Source: a bacterium (GTDB taxonomy: Bacteria; Desulfobacterota; DSWW01). Taken from it: DNA of 53,483 bases. Position numbers and translations under genes: made by a program. The stretch's first letter is position 1. The number at the start of each line of letters is the position of its first letter. The stretch lies in contig JANQFG010000049.1 in NCBI GenBank assembly GCA_028277985.1, positions 1 through 53,483 of the forward strand, read 5' to 3'. Shown here in pieces: positions 17,505 to 25,776 of this stretch. The notes under the pieces were generated by a model, which did not search any database, was not told where the DNA came from, and worked only from the letters and a program-made list of their open reading frames with translations.

Positions 17505-18629
17505 TTACCGGCCCAGCTCGTAGGTCTTGCCCGTTTCGATCATGGCCCGGAAATTCTCCTCCCGGATTGCACCCGGAAGGCTGCAGGCGCTGCTCATGAT
17601 CAGGCCGCCGTCCGCTCCGGTCTCGTCGATCAGCCTCTTGGTGTATGCCTCCACCTGAGCCGGCTCGCCGAGGCACAGGTCTGCTGCACTGACATCGCCC
17701 ACGATACACATGTGGTCCCGCAATAACTCCTTGGCGGCGAAGATGTCCGTCGTTCCGTCCAGATCAATGATGGCCGAACCCCTGGGCAGCTGTTTGAAAT
17801 AAGGGATGTTCTTGTCCCAGCACGTGTCCAGGTGAAACCAGCTCACGATCCCTTCCGACCAGAGGGCGTCTACGATCTGGACCGTATAGGGCCACCAGAA
17901 CCTTTCGAAGATCTTCAGTGGGTAGAAAAACGCGCCGGCCCTCTCCTCGGTAATGTTCGCGTACTTCACGCCTGTTGCCTTGCACATGCCGATCAGCAAC
18001 TCGATGTATTCCGGGATAGCGACCTTCATCGCCTTGTCGACCAGCTCCGGCCGGTAGTACAGATCTTCGGTGAATTTCACCATCGACCGGGTCAGGGAAA
18101 GGGAGAAGAAGGGGTGCATGGACCAGGTGGGGTACATCGGTACGATGCCCCTCTTTCTGCATTCGTCGCAGAACTTCACCGCGTTCTCGATCGCCCCCTG
18201 CTGCAGGGCCTGCACATCCTCCGGTTTGTTGTCCGAGACGCGCGGGACGAGGACCTGGCCGTAGAAGTTGAGCCATCCCATATCGGCCAGGACATCATAC
18301 TCTTCTGCCGACCAGTTCTCTGCCTCGAGCACCTGTGCCTCCGTCTCCCCCTTTTCCGGCAGCTTGATCTTCAGCCCGAGCAGACAGGCGATACTCGGGT
18401 CATTGACCGGTGGCGTGGCATCCCATCCTCCGAAGGCCTCGAACGCCTCCATGTCTAATTCGAGCAGTCGATCATAGCCGCCTGCGAGGACCTCTGAGGC
18501 GTCGTCGATGCCAAGGAGCCGTGCCGCAGCGGGCGTGCACATCAAGGGAGCAAGCGGAACGCGATCCGGCTTCTCCAATTGGATTGCAGCGTTCACTCTC
18601 TCTTCCGGGGTCATCGTTTCCTGGGCCAT
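17505..18629 (-). CDS. Uroporphyrinogen-decarboxylase-fold corrinoid methyltransferase
   Basis: This 374-residue UroD-like protein is related only distantly to the one at 2859-3908. It opens MTPEERVNAAIQLEKPDRVPLAP. Candidate metal ligands are His266 and Cys270 in WFHLDTCWDK and Cys349 in SSACSLPG, the H...C...C set expected of a zinc methyltransferase that activates a thiol or substrate. GSAIIDLDGTTDIFAAKELL and CIVGDVSAADL are barrel strands typical of MtaA/MtbA relatives. It follows the hydantoinase-like gene by 53 bases and has a GGGAG site before the ATG, so it is probably the last gene of the operon that starts with a corrinoid protein at 22440. Partner and substrate are not known. Confidence 0.9.
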   Translation of the reverse strand: MAQETMTPEERVNAAIQLEKPDRVPLAPLMCTPAAARLLGIDDASEVLAGGYDRLLELDMEAFEAFGGWDATPPVNDPSIACLLGLKIKLPEKGETEAQVLEAENWSAEEYDVLADMGWLNFYGQVLVPRVSDNKPEDVQALQQGAIENAVKFCDECRKRGIVPMYPTWSMHPFFSLSLTRSMVKFTEDLYYRPELVDKAMKVAIPEYIELLIGMCKATGVKYANITEERAGAFFYPLKIFERFWWPYTVQIVDALWSEGIVSWFHLDTCWDKNIPYFKQLPRGSAIIDLDGTTDIFAAKELLRDHMCIVGDVSAADLCLGEPAQVEAYTKRLIDETGADGGLIMSSACSLPGAIREENFRAMIETGKTYELGR

Positions 18630-18682
18630 TGGGTTTCTCCCGATCGTAGAGGTTCGTCAGTTCGATCTCTCGCTCTATCCTG

Positions 18683-20746
18683 TTACCCTTCCGAAGGGAT
18701 CTCTGCGTTCCCCATGCGGGGTCGTCCCACCGCACGGGCAATCACCTCCGTCTCCATGTAGATCTCCTCCGTCCTTCCAGCTCCCCCCCGTGCTATGCGG
18801 TCGATCCGCTCGACCTTCACTCTGGGCTGGTCGGCCCCGGCCCGGAGGGCCAGGTCGCGCGCCCTCGCCTCGGCCTCCGCCTGCGCACAGGCGACCGCCT
18901 CTTCCAAATCATCGAAGTTGCGCGTGCCCGAGGTCAGGTAGACCCGGAATGCCTGGTCGATCTCCACAGGTCGGATCAGGAGTCGGACCGTCTGGGTGAC
19001 GCCTCCTGCAACCGTACCAATCGCGTTCGCCACGGCCGCATGCTCGGGAACACGCAGTTCCGCTCCCATACGGGTGGTCACGGCCGGCATGTAGTTCGAA
19101 ACCGGTGCACCGATCGCAACTACAGGGCGCTCCAGTGATAGGGAAAGAGAAAAGGCCCCTCCCCGGTCCGCACCCAGGGCTCTATCGATCATCACCCTTT
19201 CGACTCCCTGGCGAACATCTGCCGTCTCGAAACCCTCCTCCGCCAACGCACAGCCCAGGATCGCCCGGCCGGCCTGGACTTCGACCTGACGCACGACGCT
19301 TTCGGCAAAGGCTTCCGGCTCTTCTCCCAGCTGCCTGGCCCAAAGGGCGGCCCCGAGTTCCGCGGCCTCGACCGACCAGCAACGATATCGCCCGAGCACG
19401 TGGACCGCATCGGTCGGCGTGAAAGCGCTCAGCGCCAGAAGCCCCTGTTCCATCAACTCGTCCAGGTAACGTCTGTACAAGGGCGGAATCTTTACCCGCG
19501 CAAGCAGGTCGATCAGGGCGACCGAATCGTCGCCGATCAGATCCCAAACCTCCTGCTGCCCCGGTGTGAGGGTCAGGCTGTTGCCGGTCATGTGTCTCTG
19601 CTTGCGGACGAAGCGGCCCTGGTCCGGGTCCATGGGGCAGTCCATCTGCCGTCTCAAGATCTCGAGGGCGGCCGGCTCCTGTTCGGCCAGGAGGCTCAGG
19701 GGGATGACCCGTCTCGGCCCGACCGTCAGGCCTTCCGCCCCGTCACACAGGGTCTCACTGTCGCCGCCCAGACCCGTCGTTCGGACATCGATCGCCTCCA
19801 CCATGATGTCCCAATTCCCGACGCGCACGCCCTTCTCGTTCAGGACCGGCAGCCCCTGCTGCATTGCGGCTATGTCGGTCGTGGTTCCTCCCATGTCGAC
19901 CACGAAGGAATCCCTTGCATCGGTCAGGAAGCAGGCGCCCACCACGCTCGCAGCAGGCCCGGACAGGATCGTCTCCACCGGCCTCTCCAGGGCCATATCC
20001 GCTTCCATGAGGGAGCCGTCTCCCTTCACCACCATCAGGGGGGCCCGGATCCCCTTGCTCCGCAACATATCGCGGACGGTCTGCACGAGTTCCGAGAGCA
20101 GGGAAATGAGCCGGGCATTCATCGCAACCGTGAGGGCGCGGCGCGGGGCGTTCAGGTGGGTGGTGAGCTCGTGTCCGCACGTCACCGGAAGGCCGGTCAG
20201 ATCCCGCACGAGCCGTCTCACCCTGAGCTCGTGCGTCGGGTTGCGCACACCGAAAAACCCGGAGACGGCAAAGGCGGACACCCGCGGCGCAAGGCGCGTG
20301 ATCGCCTCTTCCGCTCCCACCATGTCCAGCGGGGCCATTTCTTCACCCGTCCCGGTATGGCCTCCCTCGAGAAACACGATGTTGTCACGCGCCACGATGC
20401 TCTCGATTCCCACGTCGTGCAGCGTCTCCGGATCGTACCCGAGCAGCAGAGAACCGACCGGGCTCCCCTGTCCCTCCACAACCGCGTTCGTTGCCAGGGT
20501 AGTGGAGAGGGAGACCATGCTGATTTCGACCGGTGGGTTGGGCAGCACGGCTTCCACGGCCTCGCGGATTCCGACGGAGAGCTCGTGTTTCGTTGTCAAT
20601 GCCTTTGCCGTGGCAAGGATGCCCTTCTCGTCGTCCATGAGCACGGCATCCGTGTAAGTTCCACCCGTATCGATTCCTAGAAGTATGGACATCTGCCCCT
20701 CAGTGTTGTCGTAATCGTCCTCGTCGTCGTCCTCGTCCCCGATCAT
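18683..20746 (-). CDS. Hydantoinase/oxoprolinase (HyuA-like) ASKHA-fold protein
   Basis: The protein shows the hydantoinase A/oxoprolinase pattern: LLGIDTGGTYTDAVLMDD (phosphate 1), TTLATNAVVEGQG, DMGGTTTDIA (phosphate 2) and PVVAIGAPVSNYMPAVTTRMG near the C-terminus. Family enzymes use ATP to open five-membered lactam or hydantoin rings. No HyuB partner is present, and the gene lies within a corrinoid methyltransferase operon, so two roles are possible: cleavage of an N-methylhydantoin-like substrate, or ATP-driven activation of the corrinoid protein. Start is uncertain. ATG at 20746 overlaps the previous stop by four bases (ATGA) but adds an Asp/Glu-rich tail of 18 residues; ATG at 20692, after GAGGGG, starts directly at the fold. 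Confidence 0.88.
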   Translation of the reverse strand: MIGDEDDDEDDYDNTEGQMSILLGIDTGGTYTDAVLMDDEKGILATAKALTTKHELSVGIREAVEAVLPNPPVEISMVSLSTTLATNAVVEGQGSPVGSLLLGYDPETLHDVGIESIVARDNIVFLEGGHTGTGEEMAPLDMVGAEEAITRLAPRVSAFAVSGFFGVRNPTHELRVRRLVRDLTGLPVTCGHELTTHLNAPRRALTVAMNARLISLLSELVQTVRDMLRSKGIRAPLMVVKGDGSLMEADMALERPVETILSGPAASVVGACFLTDARDSFVVDMGGTTTDIAAMQQGLPVLNEKGVRVGNWDIMVEAIDVRTTGLGGDSETLCDGAEGLTVGPRRVIPLSLLAEQEPAALEILRRQMDCPMDPDQGRFVRKQRHMTGNSLTLTPGQQEVWDLIGDDSVALIDLLARVKIPPLYRRYLDELMEQGLLALSAFTPTDAVHVLGRYRCWSVEAAELGAALWARQLGEEPEAFAESVVRQVEVQAGRAILGCALAEEGFETADVRQGVERVMIDRALGADRGGAFSLSLSLERPVVAIGAPVSNYMPAVTTRMGAELRVPEHAAVANAIGTVAGGVTQTVRLLIRPVEIDQAFRVYLTSGTRNFDDLEEAVACAQAEAEARARDLALRAGADQPRVKVERIDRIARGGAGRTEEIYMETEVIARAVGRPRMGNAEIPSEG

Positions 20747-21147
20747 CTACCTTGAGATACCTCTCCCAGATGTTTGCGCAGCCCTTCCGAAACGAGCTTC
20801 TCGATCTCCTCGCTCCCAACCCCATAAACGATCACGTTGAGTGTAAGGTCCATCTTCTCGGCCATTTCGTCCAGGATTCCCTTGAACCGGGTCTTCTGCT
20901 CGAAGGAGGTCACACTGAAGAAGAGATGGCCCTTGTCCCCTGACTCGAGGATCCCTTTTATGTGGCCGATCAGTCTGCAACCCCGGTCTCTGAGAGAAAG
21001 CGAGAGCTCGGCGAGGAACGCGTCTACACACCCACGGAGATCCGTCTCCGCCCGCGACCCGGCAAGGATCAATGTTCCCTTCAGAGCATACGCCGTCGGT
21101 TTCGGGTCCCCGGCGGGCAGGTCATGGGTATGGTGACCGTGCGTCAT
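20743..21147 (-). CDS. Small His-rich protein of unknown function
   Basis: I do not recognise this 134-residue protein. It begins MTHGHHTHD, a possible metal-binding tail. The remainder is a compact alpha/beta pattern (ALKGTLILAGSRAETDLRGC; CRLIGHIKGILESGDKGHLFFSVTSFE; MDLTLNVIVYGVGSEEIEKLV) without a signal peptide or membrane segment. It overlaps both neighbours by four bases (ATGA), so its production is coupled to the COG0523 GTPase before it and the HyuA-like protein after it. The pairing with a GTPase carrying a CxCC metal site suggests a metal-delivery or corrinoid-maturation partner (inference). Confidence 0.75.
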   Translation of the reverse strand: MTHGHHTHDLPAGDPKPTAYALKGTLILAGSRAETDLRGCVDAFLAELSLSLRDRGCRLIGHIKGILESGDKGHLFFSVTSFEQKTRFKGILDEMAEKMDLTLNVIVYGVGSEEIEKLVSEGLRKHLGEVSQGR

Positions 21148-21731
21148 CGTAGTGCATCCATCAACTCTTCGAGGTTGGTCTTCTGCTCAGCGGAGATGGC
21201 CACAACCCTGGCCTCTCCGTTCAACTCCTTCACGCTCGCCTCGACACCCTGGACGGCCGCCTGCTCGACTTCGTCGATCTTGTTCACGGCCACGATGTCG
21301 GCCGCCCCGATCTGTGCCGTCACCAGTGGGTTCATCACTTCAAGAAGCATCTCGTACCGGGCAGCATCTACGAGGGCCAGGACCTGGATCTCTTCGACCA
21401 TGGAGGCATACCGACGAACCGTCGGGACGATATCTCCCGGCCTTGCGATTCCGGTCGCCTCGAGAATGACCCTTTCCGGACGGACGGACTTCTCGAGTTT
21501 CTTCAGGGTCGTAACGAGATCCACGGAAAGGGTGCAGCAGACGCATCCGCCAAAGATCTCCTGCACCTCCAGGCCTTCCTGCCGCAGGTATTGCCCGTCG
21601 ATTCCGACCTCACCCACCTCGTTCTCGATGATGGCAACCTTCTGGGAGGCGGCCACCAGACGCCGTGCGATCTCCAGGAGCAGGGTGGTTTTCCCGGAAC
21701 CGAGGAAGCCGCTGATCAGAAGAAGTCTCAC
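21144..21731 (-). CDS. COG0523/CobW-type GTPase with a CxCC metal motif
   Basis: The 195-residue protein is a G3E-family P-loop GTPase: Walker A GFLGSGKTT (8-16), NEVGEVGID, the zinc-type motif GGCVCC (Cys 63, 65, 66), LEATGIARP and the guanine-specificity motif NKID. It lacks the C-terminal CobW_C domain of longer relatives, so it is a short form. Members insert or deliver metals to enzymes or cobalamin precursors. In this operon it may service the corrinoid or the zinc methyltransferase (inference). GTG at 21731 is used after GGAAAGAG. It comes 76 bases after the corrinoid gene and overlaps the His-rich gene by four bases. Confidence 0.9.
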   Translation of the reverse strand: MRLLLISGFLGSGKTTLLLEIARRLVAASQKVAIIENEVGEVGIDGQYLRQEGLEVQEIFGGCVCCTLSVDLVTTLKKLEKSVRPERVILEATGIARPGDIVPTVRRYASMVEEIQVLALVDAARYEMLLEVMNPLVTAQIGAADIVAVNKIDEVEQAAVQGVEASVKELNGEARVVAISAEQKTNLEELMDALR

Positions 21732-21807
21732 AGAAGTCTCTTTCCTAAGTCTGCGTCTTCGGGGTTGTGGAGGCGAGATCGGAAGTCATGGTTTCCCTCC
21801 CCAAGGC

Positions 21808-22440
21808 TCACTTGCCTCCGACCTGTTCCAGGCAGTACGACACCCCTTCCATCGCGTCCAGGGTCTGAAAGTCGGCGCCGATATGCTCTTTGACCGTGGG
21901 CGTGGTCACACCGCCTCCTACCATGAGCTTACATTTGTCCCGCAGGCCCGACTCGACGAGCAGTTCGGAGGCCTCTTTCATCGACGCGAAGGCGGAGGTG
22001 ATCAGAGCCGAGAACCCGACAAACTCGGGATTCACCTCCTTGACCTTGTCCACGACCACAGCCGGCAGCACGTCCACCCCCAGGTCGTGCACTTCGAAGC
22101 CCTGGGCCCGTAAGAGTGTTGCAACGATATCTTTGCCAAGGTCGTGGATGTCCCCCTTCAGGGTGGCGAGCACCACTTTGCCCAGAGGCTTGGGAGGGCG
22201 CACCTTGTCCATGTGGGGATTCAGGATCTCCACCACGCCCTTGAAGATCTCGGCAGCCAGCATCATTTCAGCCAGATAGAATTCGCCTGCCTGGAAGCGA
22301 TCCCCCACGATGGTCATCCCCCGACGACACTCCTCGAGGATCTTGAGCGGGTCGTCCCCCCTTTCCGCCTTCTCCTTGACAGTCCCCAGCACCTCGTCCC
22401 GTTTCAGCTCAACCAGGGCCATGGCCAGCTCATCGCTCAT
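21808..22440 (-). CDS. Corrinoid (B12-binding) methyltransferase protein, second copy
   Basis: A 210-residue paralogue of the protein at 2195-2857. It has a helical cap (residues 1-80) and a B12 domain with GDIHDLGKDIV, where His99 is the expected cobalt ligand; VGFSALITSAFASMKEASEL and LMVGGGVTTP follow. ATG at 22440 is chosen over one at 22527 because GGGGAGGA lies just upstream and the alignment with family members begins here. It is the first gene of the methyltransferase operon reading to 17505. Its promoter, with an operator-like palindrome in the spacer, lies about 100 bases upstream. Confidence 0.94.
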   Translation of the reverse strand: MSDELAMALVELKRDEVLGTVKEKAERGDDPLKILEECRRGMTIVGDRFQAGEFYLAEMMLAAEIFKGVVEILNPHMDKVRPPKPLGKVVLATLKGDIHDLGKDIVATLLRAQGFEVHDLGVDVLPAVVVDKVKEVNPEFVGFSALITSAFASMKEASELLVESGLRDKCKLMVGGGVTTPTVKEHIGADFQTLDAMEGVSYCLEQVGGK

Positions 22441-22537
22441 TCTGTGTCCTCCCCTTTTGGGTGAATCCCAGGAATCCTTACGAGAAAGGGTACGAAACCT
22501 TACATATATGTTCAACAGGACCGACACAAGGTGTCAT

Positions 22538-22566
22538 ATAGTATTGAACAGCGTTCAAGAGGTCAA
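22538..22566 (-). promoter_or_regulatory. Promoter of the corrinoid operon with a perfect palindrome in the spacer
   Basis: On the minus strand the -35 TTGACC (22561-22566) and the -10 TACTAT (22538-22543) are 17 bases apart. The spacer contains the perfect palindrome TTGAAC-GCT-GTTCAA (22544-22558). A dimeric repressor bound there would exclude RNA polymerase. The motif matches the one in the ald promoter at 13 of 15 positions. It also lies only about 40 bases from the divergent ABC operon promoter and could act on both. Confidence 0.65.
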
Positions 22567-22598
22567 CAAGAAATCCGTCTCTTCCTCCGTGCCGGGCA

Positions 22599-22627
22599 TT
22601 CACTTTGTCGGCCACCCGGGTTATACT
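22599..22627 (+). promoter_or_regulatory. Probable promoter of the ABC operon
   Basis: TTCACT (22599-22604) and TATACT (22622-22627) are 17 bases apart and read into the ABC transporter genes. The -35 box is only a fair match. It is divergent from the corrinoid-operon promoter in the same 278-base gap (22441-22718). Confidence 0.4.
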
Positions 22628-22718
22628 TGCCGATTCGAAAGGCGGATCCGTGCCGATCGTCTACCAAAGGCGCGGTGAGAGCATCCAAATCATGGAGCCG
22701 GAAAGGGGGCCTGAATCG

Positions 22719-23456
22719 ATGACAGAAGGCGGCGTGGTTGAAGTAGAAGGCCTGTGGAAGGACTACGGGCCCCTGCACGCCCTGGCGGACGTAAGCTTCA
22801 CGATCGGGGCGGGAGAGGTCTTCGGCCTGCTCGGCAGGAACGGTTCGGGCAAAACGACCCTCCTCAGGATCCTCACCGGATACCGCCTTCCTACGGCAGG
22901 CACGGCACACGTGGCCGGGATGGATCTGATCCGAAAATCCCTCGACGTACGCAGGCGGATCGGCTATATGCCGGAGCATCCACAGCTCTATGCCGACCTG
23001 ACGGTCCGGGGCCTGCTTCGATTCGTGGCGAACGTACACGGCCTGCCGAGGTCCACCCGTGAATCCCGCATCGAGGAGCTGTCTTCACATTTCGGCCTGG
23101 GCGCCGTCATCGATCGACTCGCAGGGCATTGTTCCAAGGGCTACCGGGCCCGAATCTCGCTGGCCGCCGCTGTGATCCACGAGCCTTCCGTGGTCTTTCT
23201 GGACGAGCCGACAGACGGACTCGATCCGGAGCAGCGCCATCAGACCCATCAACTCGTCCGACAACTCGCCAAGGACAGCACCGTAGTCCTGAGCAGCCAC
23301 GACCTCGACGAAGTGGGCGTGCTCTGTTCGCGGGCTCTTGTGCTCGACCGCGGGCGTGTCGCCCGTATCGGCACGATCGAGGAGCTTGGCGGGACCGACG
23401 GCATTGCGGAAATCTTCCGACAGACCCAGGAACGGGACAGGGGGCAAGAGATATGA
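22719..23456 (+). CDS. ABC transporter ATP-binding protein (GldA/NatA-like)
   Basis: This 245-residue ATPase has Walker A GRNGSGKTT, a signature reading CSKGYRARISLA in place of LSGGQ (the SKGYR form seen in GldA- and NatA-type exporters), Walker B VVFLDEPTDGLDP and a switch His in SSHDLDE. ATG at 22719 follows AAAGGGGG and begins two residues before the fold; earlier in-frame ATGs at 22605 and 22692 have weaker sites. It overlaps the permease gene by four bases (ATGA). With the two downstream genes it forms the same trio as gldA-gldF-gldG. The cargo is unknown. Confidence 0.9.
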   Translation: MTEGGVVEVEGLWKDYGPLHALADVSFTIGAGEVFGLLGRNGSGKTTLLRILTGYRLPTAGTAHVAGMDLIRKSLDVRRRIGYMPEHPQLYADLTVRGLLRFVANVHGLPRSTRESRIEELSSHFGLGAVIDRLAGHCSKGYRARISLAAAVIHEPSVVFLDEPTDGLDPEQRHQTHQLVRQLAKDSTVVLSSHDLDEVGVLCSRALVLDRGRVARIGTIEELGGTDGIAEIFRQTQERDRGQEI

Positions 23457-24244
23457 GGGGAGTGCTGACCGTCCTTCGCAAGGAGCTCACCGGGCTGTTC
23501 GCCTCGCCGATCGCCTACATCGCCCTGACGGCAATGGCCCTCTCGATGAGCCTCTTCTTCCTCGATAACCTGAAGGCCTTCAACACCCAGATCATGCTTC
23601 TGCAGACCCGCACCGCCTTCAACCAGATCGGCGCGGGCATGATACCACCGGGGTTGAATCTGTTCGAGCAGGTCCTGCTGCCCACGGTCACCGAGACGGC
23701 TCTCGTGCTGCTCGCCGTCATCCCCTTGATCACCATGGGCATGTTCTGCGAAGAAAGGACCCGGCGAACGGACGAGCTGCTCATGACCCTGCCGCTCAGC
23801 CACACCCAGATCGCGGCGGGCAAGTTTCTGGCCACCTACATCTTCCTCGTTGCGGTGGTGGCCATCGCGGCGCTCCTGCCGGCCATATCGGCGGCCACAA
23901 CCGAGCTGGACACCGGCCCGATCCTGGCCTCCCTCTTCGGGTTGGTGCTCCTCTCCTTTGCCCTCGCCTCCATCGGCCTCCTCTGCTCGGTCCTGGCGGC
24001 CAACCAGCTCGTGGCGGCGCTCAGCGCCTATGCCTTCTCCATGGCCATCCTGGATTTCAGCTGGATGATGGAATTCACAGGAAACACGGCGGATCGGATT
24101 CTCCAGTATCTTTCTCTGATGACCCATATGGGGAGCTTTCCACGGGGCATCATCTCCCTCCAGGACATCGTCTATTTCGCAGGCCTGGGCCTGGGCGGCT
24201 TCCTGCTCGCCAGGGTCAGCCTGTCGCTCGAACGGATCAACTAG
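23453..24244 (+). CDS. ABC transporter permease (GldF-like)
   Basis: The 263-residue protein has six likely membrane segments (starting around SPIAYIALTAMALSMSLFFL; then ETALVLLAVIPLITMGMF, FLATYIFLVAVVAIAALL, LFGLVLLSFALASIGLLC). It carries the conserved EERTRRTDELLMTLPLS loop of ABC-2/GldF permeases, which contacts the ATPase. The ATG at 23453 overlaps the upstream stop by four bases, which fixes the start; the frame is open much further upstream but that part lies within the ATPase gene. It acts in the inner membrane with the ATPase before it and the GldG-like protein after it. Confidence 0.9.
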   Translation: MRGVLTVLRKELTGLFASPIAYIALTAMALSMSLFFLDNLKAFNTQIMLLQTRTAFNQIGAGMIPPGLNLFEQVLLPTVTETALVLLAVIPLITMGMFCEERTRRTDELLMTLPLSHTQIAAGKFLATYIFLVAVVAIAALLPAISAATTELDTGPILASLFGLVLLSFALASIGLLCSVLAANQLVAALSAYAFSMAILDFSWMMEFTGNTADRILQYLSLMTHMGSFPRGIISLQDIVYFAGLGLGGFLLARVSLSLERIN

Positions 24245-24252
24245 GAGTCACC

Positions 24253-25776
24253 ATGCCCGGCTTTCTCTTTTCTCTGGCTTGTGTTGCCCTGGCCTTTGGC
24301 CTGGGGGGGATCTACCTGAGCAAGGAACCGGGACCGACGGCGATCGGGAACCTGATCCTGGCCGGCGTCCTGATCATCAGCACCGTCGTGGTCTCAGCGG
24401 TATCCGTACGAAAACAGAGGACCGGCCTTTCGCGAAGAGCGCTGGTGATCGCCCTGATTCAGGCCGGAGTGGCGATCGTCCTCACCGGCGGAATCCTCAT
24501 GGCCGCCTCCCGGCTCACCCACGACTGGGACCTGACCGAGCCTCGGGTGTACTCCCTGTCCGAGTTCTCTCAACGCATCCTCGACGAGCTTCCGGTGGAT
24601 ATCAATGCCGTTTACGCGGGCAACCCCGCAGTATCCGGGCAGGAGAGGGTCCTCATCGAGCAGTTCGCGCAGGCCTCCGAGCGGTTTCGCCTCAAGATCG
24701 TCTCACCGCAGGAACTGCCTCCTGAGGTGGCCAGACAGATCGAGCGCGGCGGCTCGCAGCTGGTCTTCTACTCGGGCGGCCGGGCGAGGAAGGTTCAGGC
24801 CTTGAACGAACGGGCCATCATCCAGACGGTGCTCGATTTCAGTATGCGCGCGAGCACGACCCTCTGCTTCGTAACCGCCCACGGGGAGCCCTCCCTGGAC
24901 GGGCACAACGCGCAAGGGTTCTCGACCTTCTACGCCCTGCTCACCCGGGAAGGCTTTCAGGCAAAGGAGCTGCTGCTGGCCGCCCATCCCGAGGTTCCGG
25001 AAGAATGCGAGATCGTGGTTGTAGGGGCCCCGGAAAAGGAGTTTCTGCCTCAGGAGCGGGACAGGCTGGAAACCTTCCTGAACCAAGGAGGACGTCTTCT
25101 CGTCTTCTCCGAGCCGAATCGCCCGGTCGAACCCGGGGAGGTGCTCGAAGGAATGGGGATATCCGCCCTGGATGCGCTGGTCGTGGACGAGGCGTCTTCA
25201 CTTTTCGGTAGCGAGGCAAAGGGCACGGAACCGATCGTCAACCGGTTTACCGATTACCATCCGGTTGCCCAGGGGCTGACGGAACGGACCGGGGTCGTAT
25301 TTTCGGGGGCGAGGCCCCTCATCCTTCGGGGTTCGGATCCTCGGGGCTTCGTCTACTCGGAACGAACGAGCCGGATCGAGACGCCTGAGGGGGAGAGTCT
25401 GGAAGCGGAAGGAGACGGAGCGAAACCGCTGCCCGGGTGGATGAGGAGAGGCGCCGGCCCCTTCCCTCTGGGGGCTTCCCTGGAGGTACCGACGGAGGGC
25501 GGGGACGAAGCACGCATCGTCGTCTTCGGCGACCTCGACTTTGCAACGAACCGTATGCTCGGCGCCCTGTACAACGAAGACCTGCTCATGAATGCGGTCT
25601 ACTATCTGGCCAACAGGGAAGACCAGATCCGGCTCAGGCCGAAAGTGGAAGACCTCTATCAGGCGCCTCTGATCCCGGAGAAGACCTTTGCCGCCTTCAA
25701 CTCCGTGGCGTTGCTGATTCCGGAGGCGATCCTCGTCCTGGGGCTCGTCGCCTGGCACAGGCGCCGCCGGCTATAG
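24253..25776 (+). CDS. GldG-like auxiliary protein of an ABC system
   Basis: The 507-residue protein has three N-terminal membrane segments (about 1-25, 32-50, 66-85), a large periplasmic domain and one C-terminal membrane segment (about 482-500) ending in HRRRRL. The domain begins DLTEPRVYSLSEFSQRILDELP and includes CFVTAHGEPSLDGHNAQGFSTF, matching the ABC-type uncharacterised transport family (GldG, DUF4350-like). In Bacteroidetes the trio is linked to gliding and secretion; outside them its role is unassigned. It starts eight bases after the permease stop. Its end overlaps the 3' end of the convergent sulfite reductase gene by six bases. Confidence 0.87.
   Translation: MPGFLFSLACVALAFGLGGIYLSKEPGPTAIGNLILAGVLIISTVVVSAVSVRKQRTGLSRRALVIALIQAGVAIVLTGGILMAASRLTHDWDLTEPRVYSLSEFSQRILDELPVDINAVYAGNPAVSGQERVLIEQFAQASERFRLKIVSPQELPPEVARQIERGGSQLVFYSGGRARKVQALNERAIIQTVLDFSMRASTTLCFVTAHGEPSLDGHNAQGFSTFYALLTREGFQAKELLLAAHPEVPEECEIVVVGAPEKEFLPQERDRLETFLNQGGRLLVFSEPNRPVEPGEVLEGMGISALDALVVDEASSLFGSEAKGTEPIVNRFTDYHPVAQGLTERTGVVFSGARPLILRGSDPRGFVYSERTSRIETPEGESLEAEGDGAKPLPGWMRRGAGPFPLGASLEVPTEGGDEARIVVFGDLDFATNRMLGALYNEDLLMNAVYYLANREDQIRLRPKVEDLYQAPLIPEKTFAAFNSVALLIPEAILVLGLVAWHRRRRL

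Noticed and set aside
18683..20746. Complete hydantoinase system (HyuA plus HyuB)
   Set aside because: No HyuB-like gene is next to it or anywhere in the window, so a two-subunit enzyme was not claimed.
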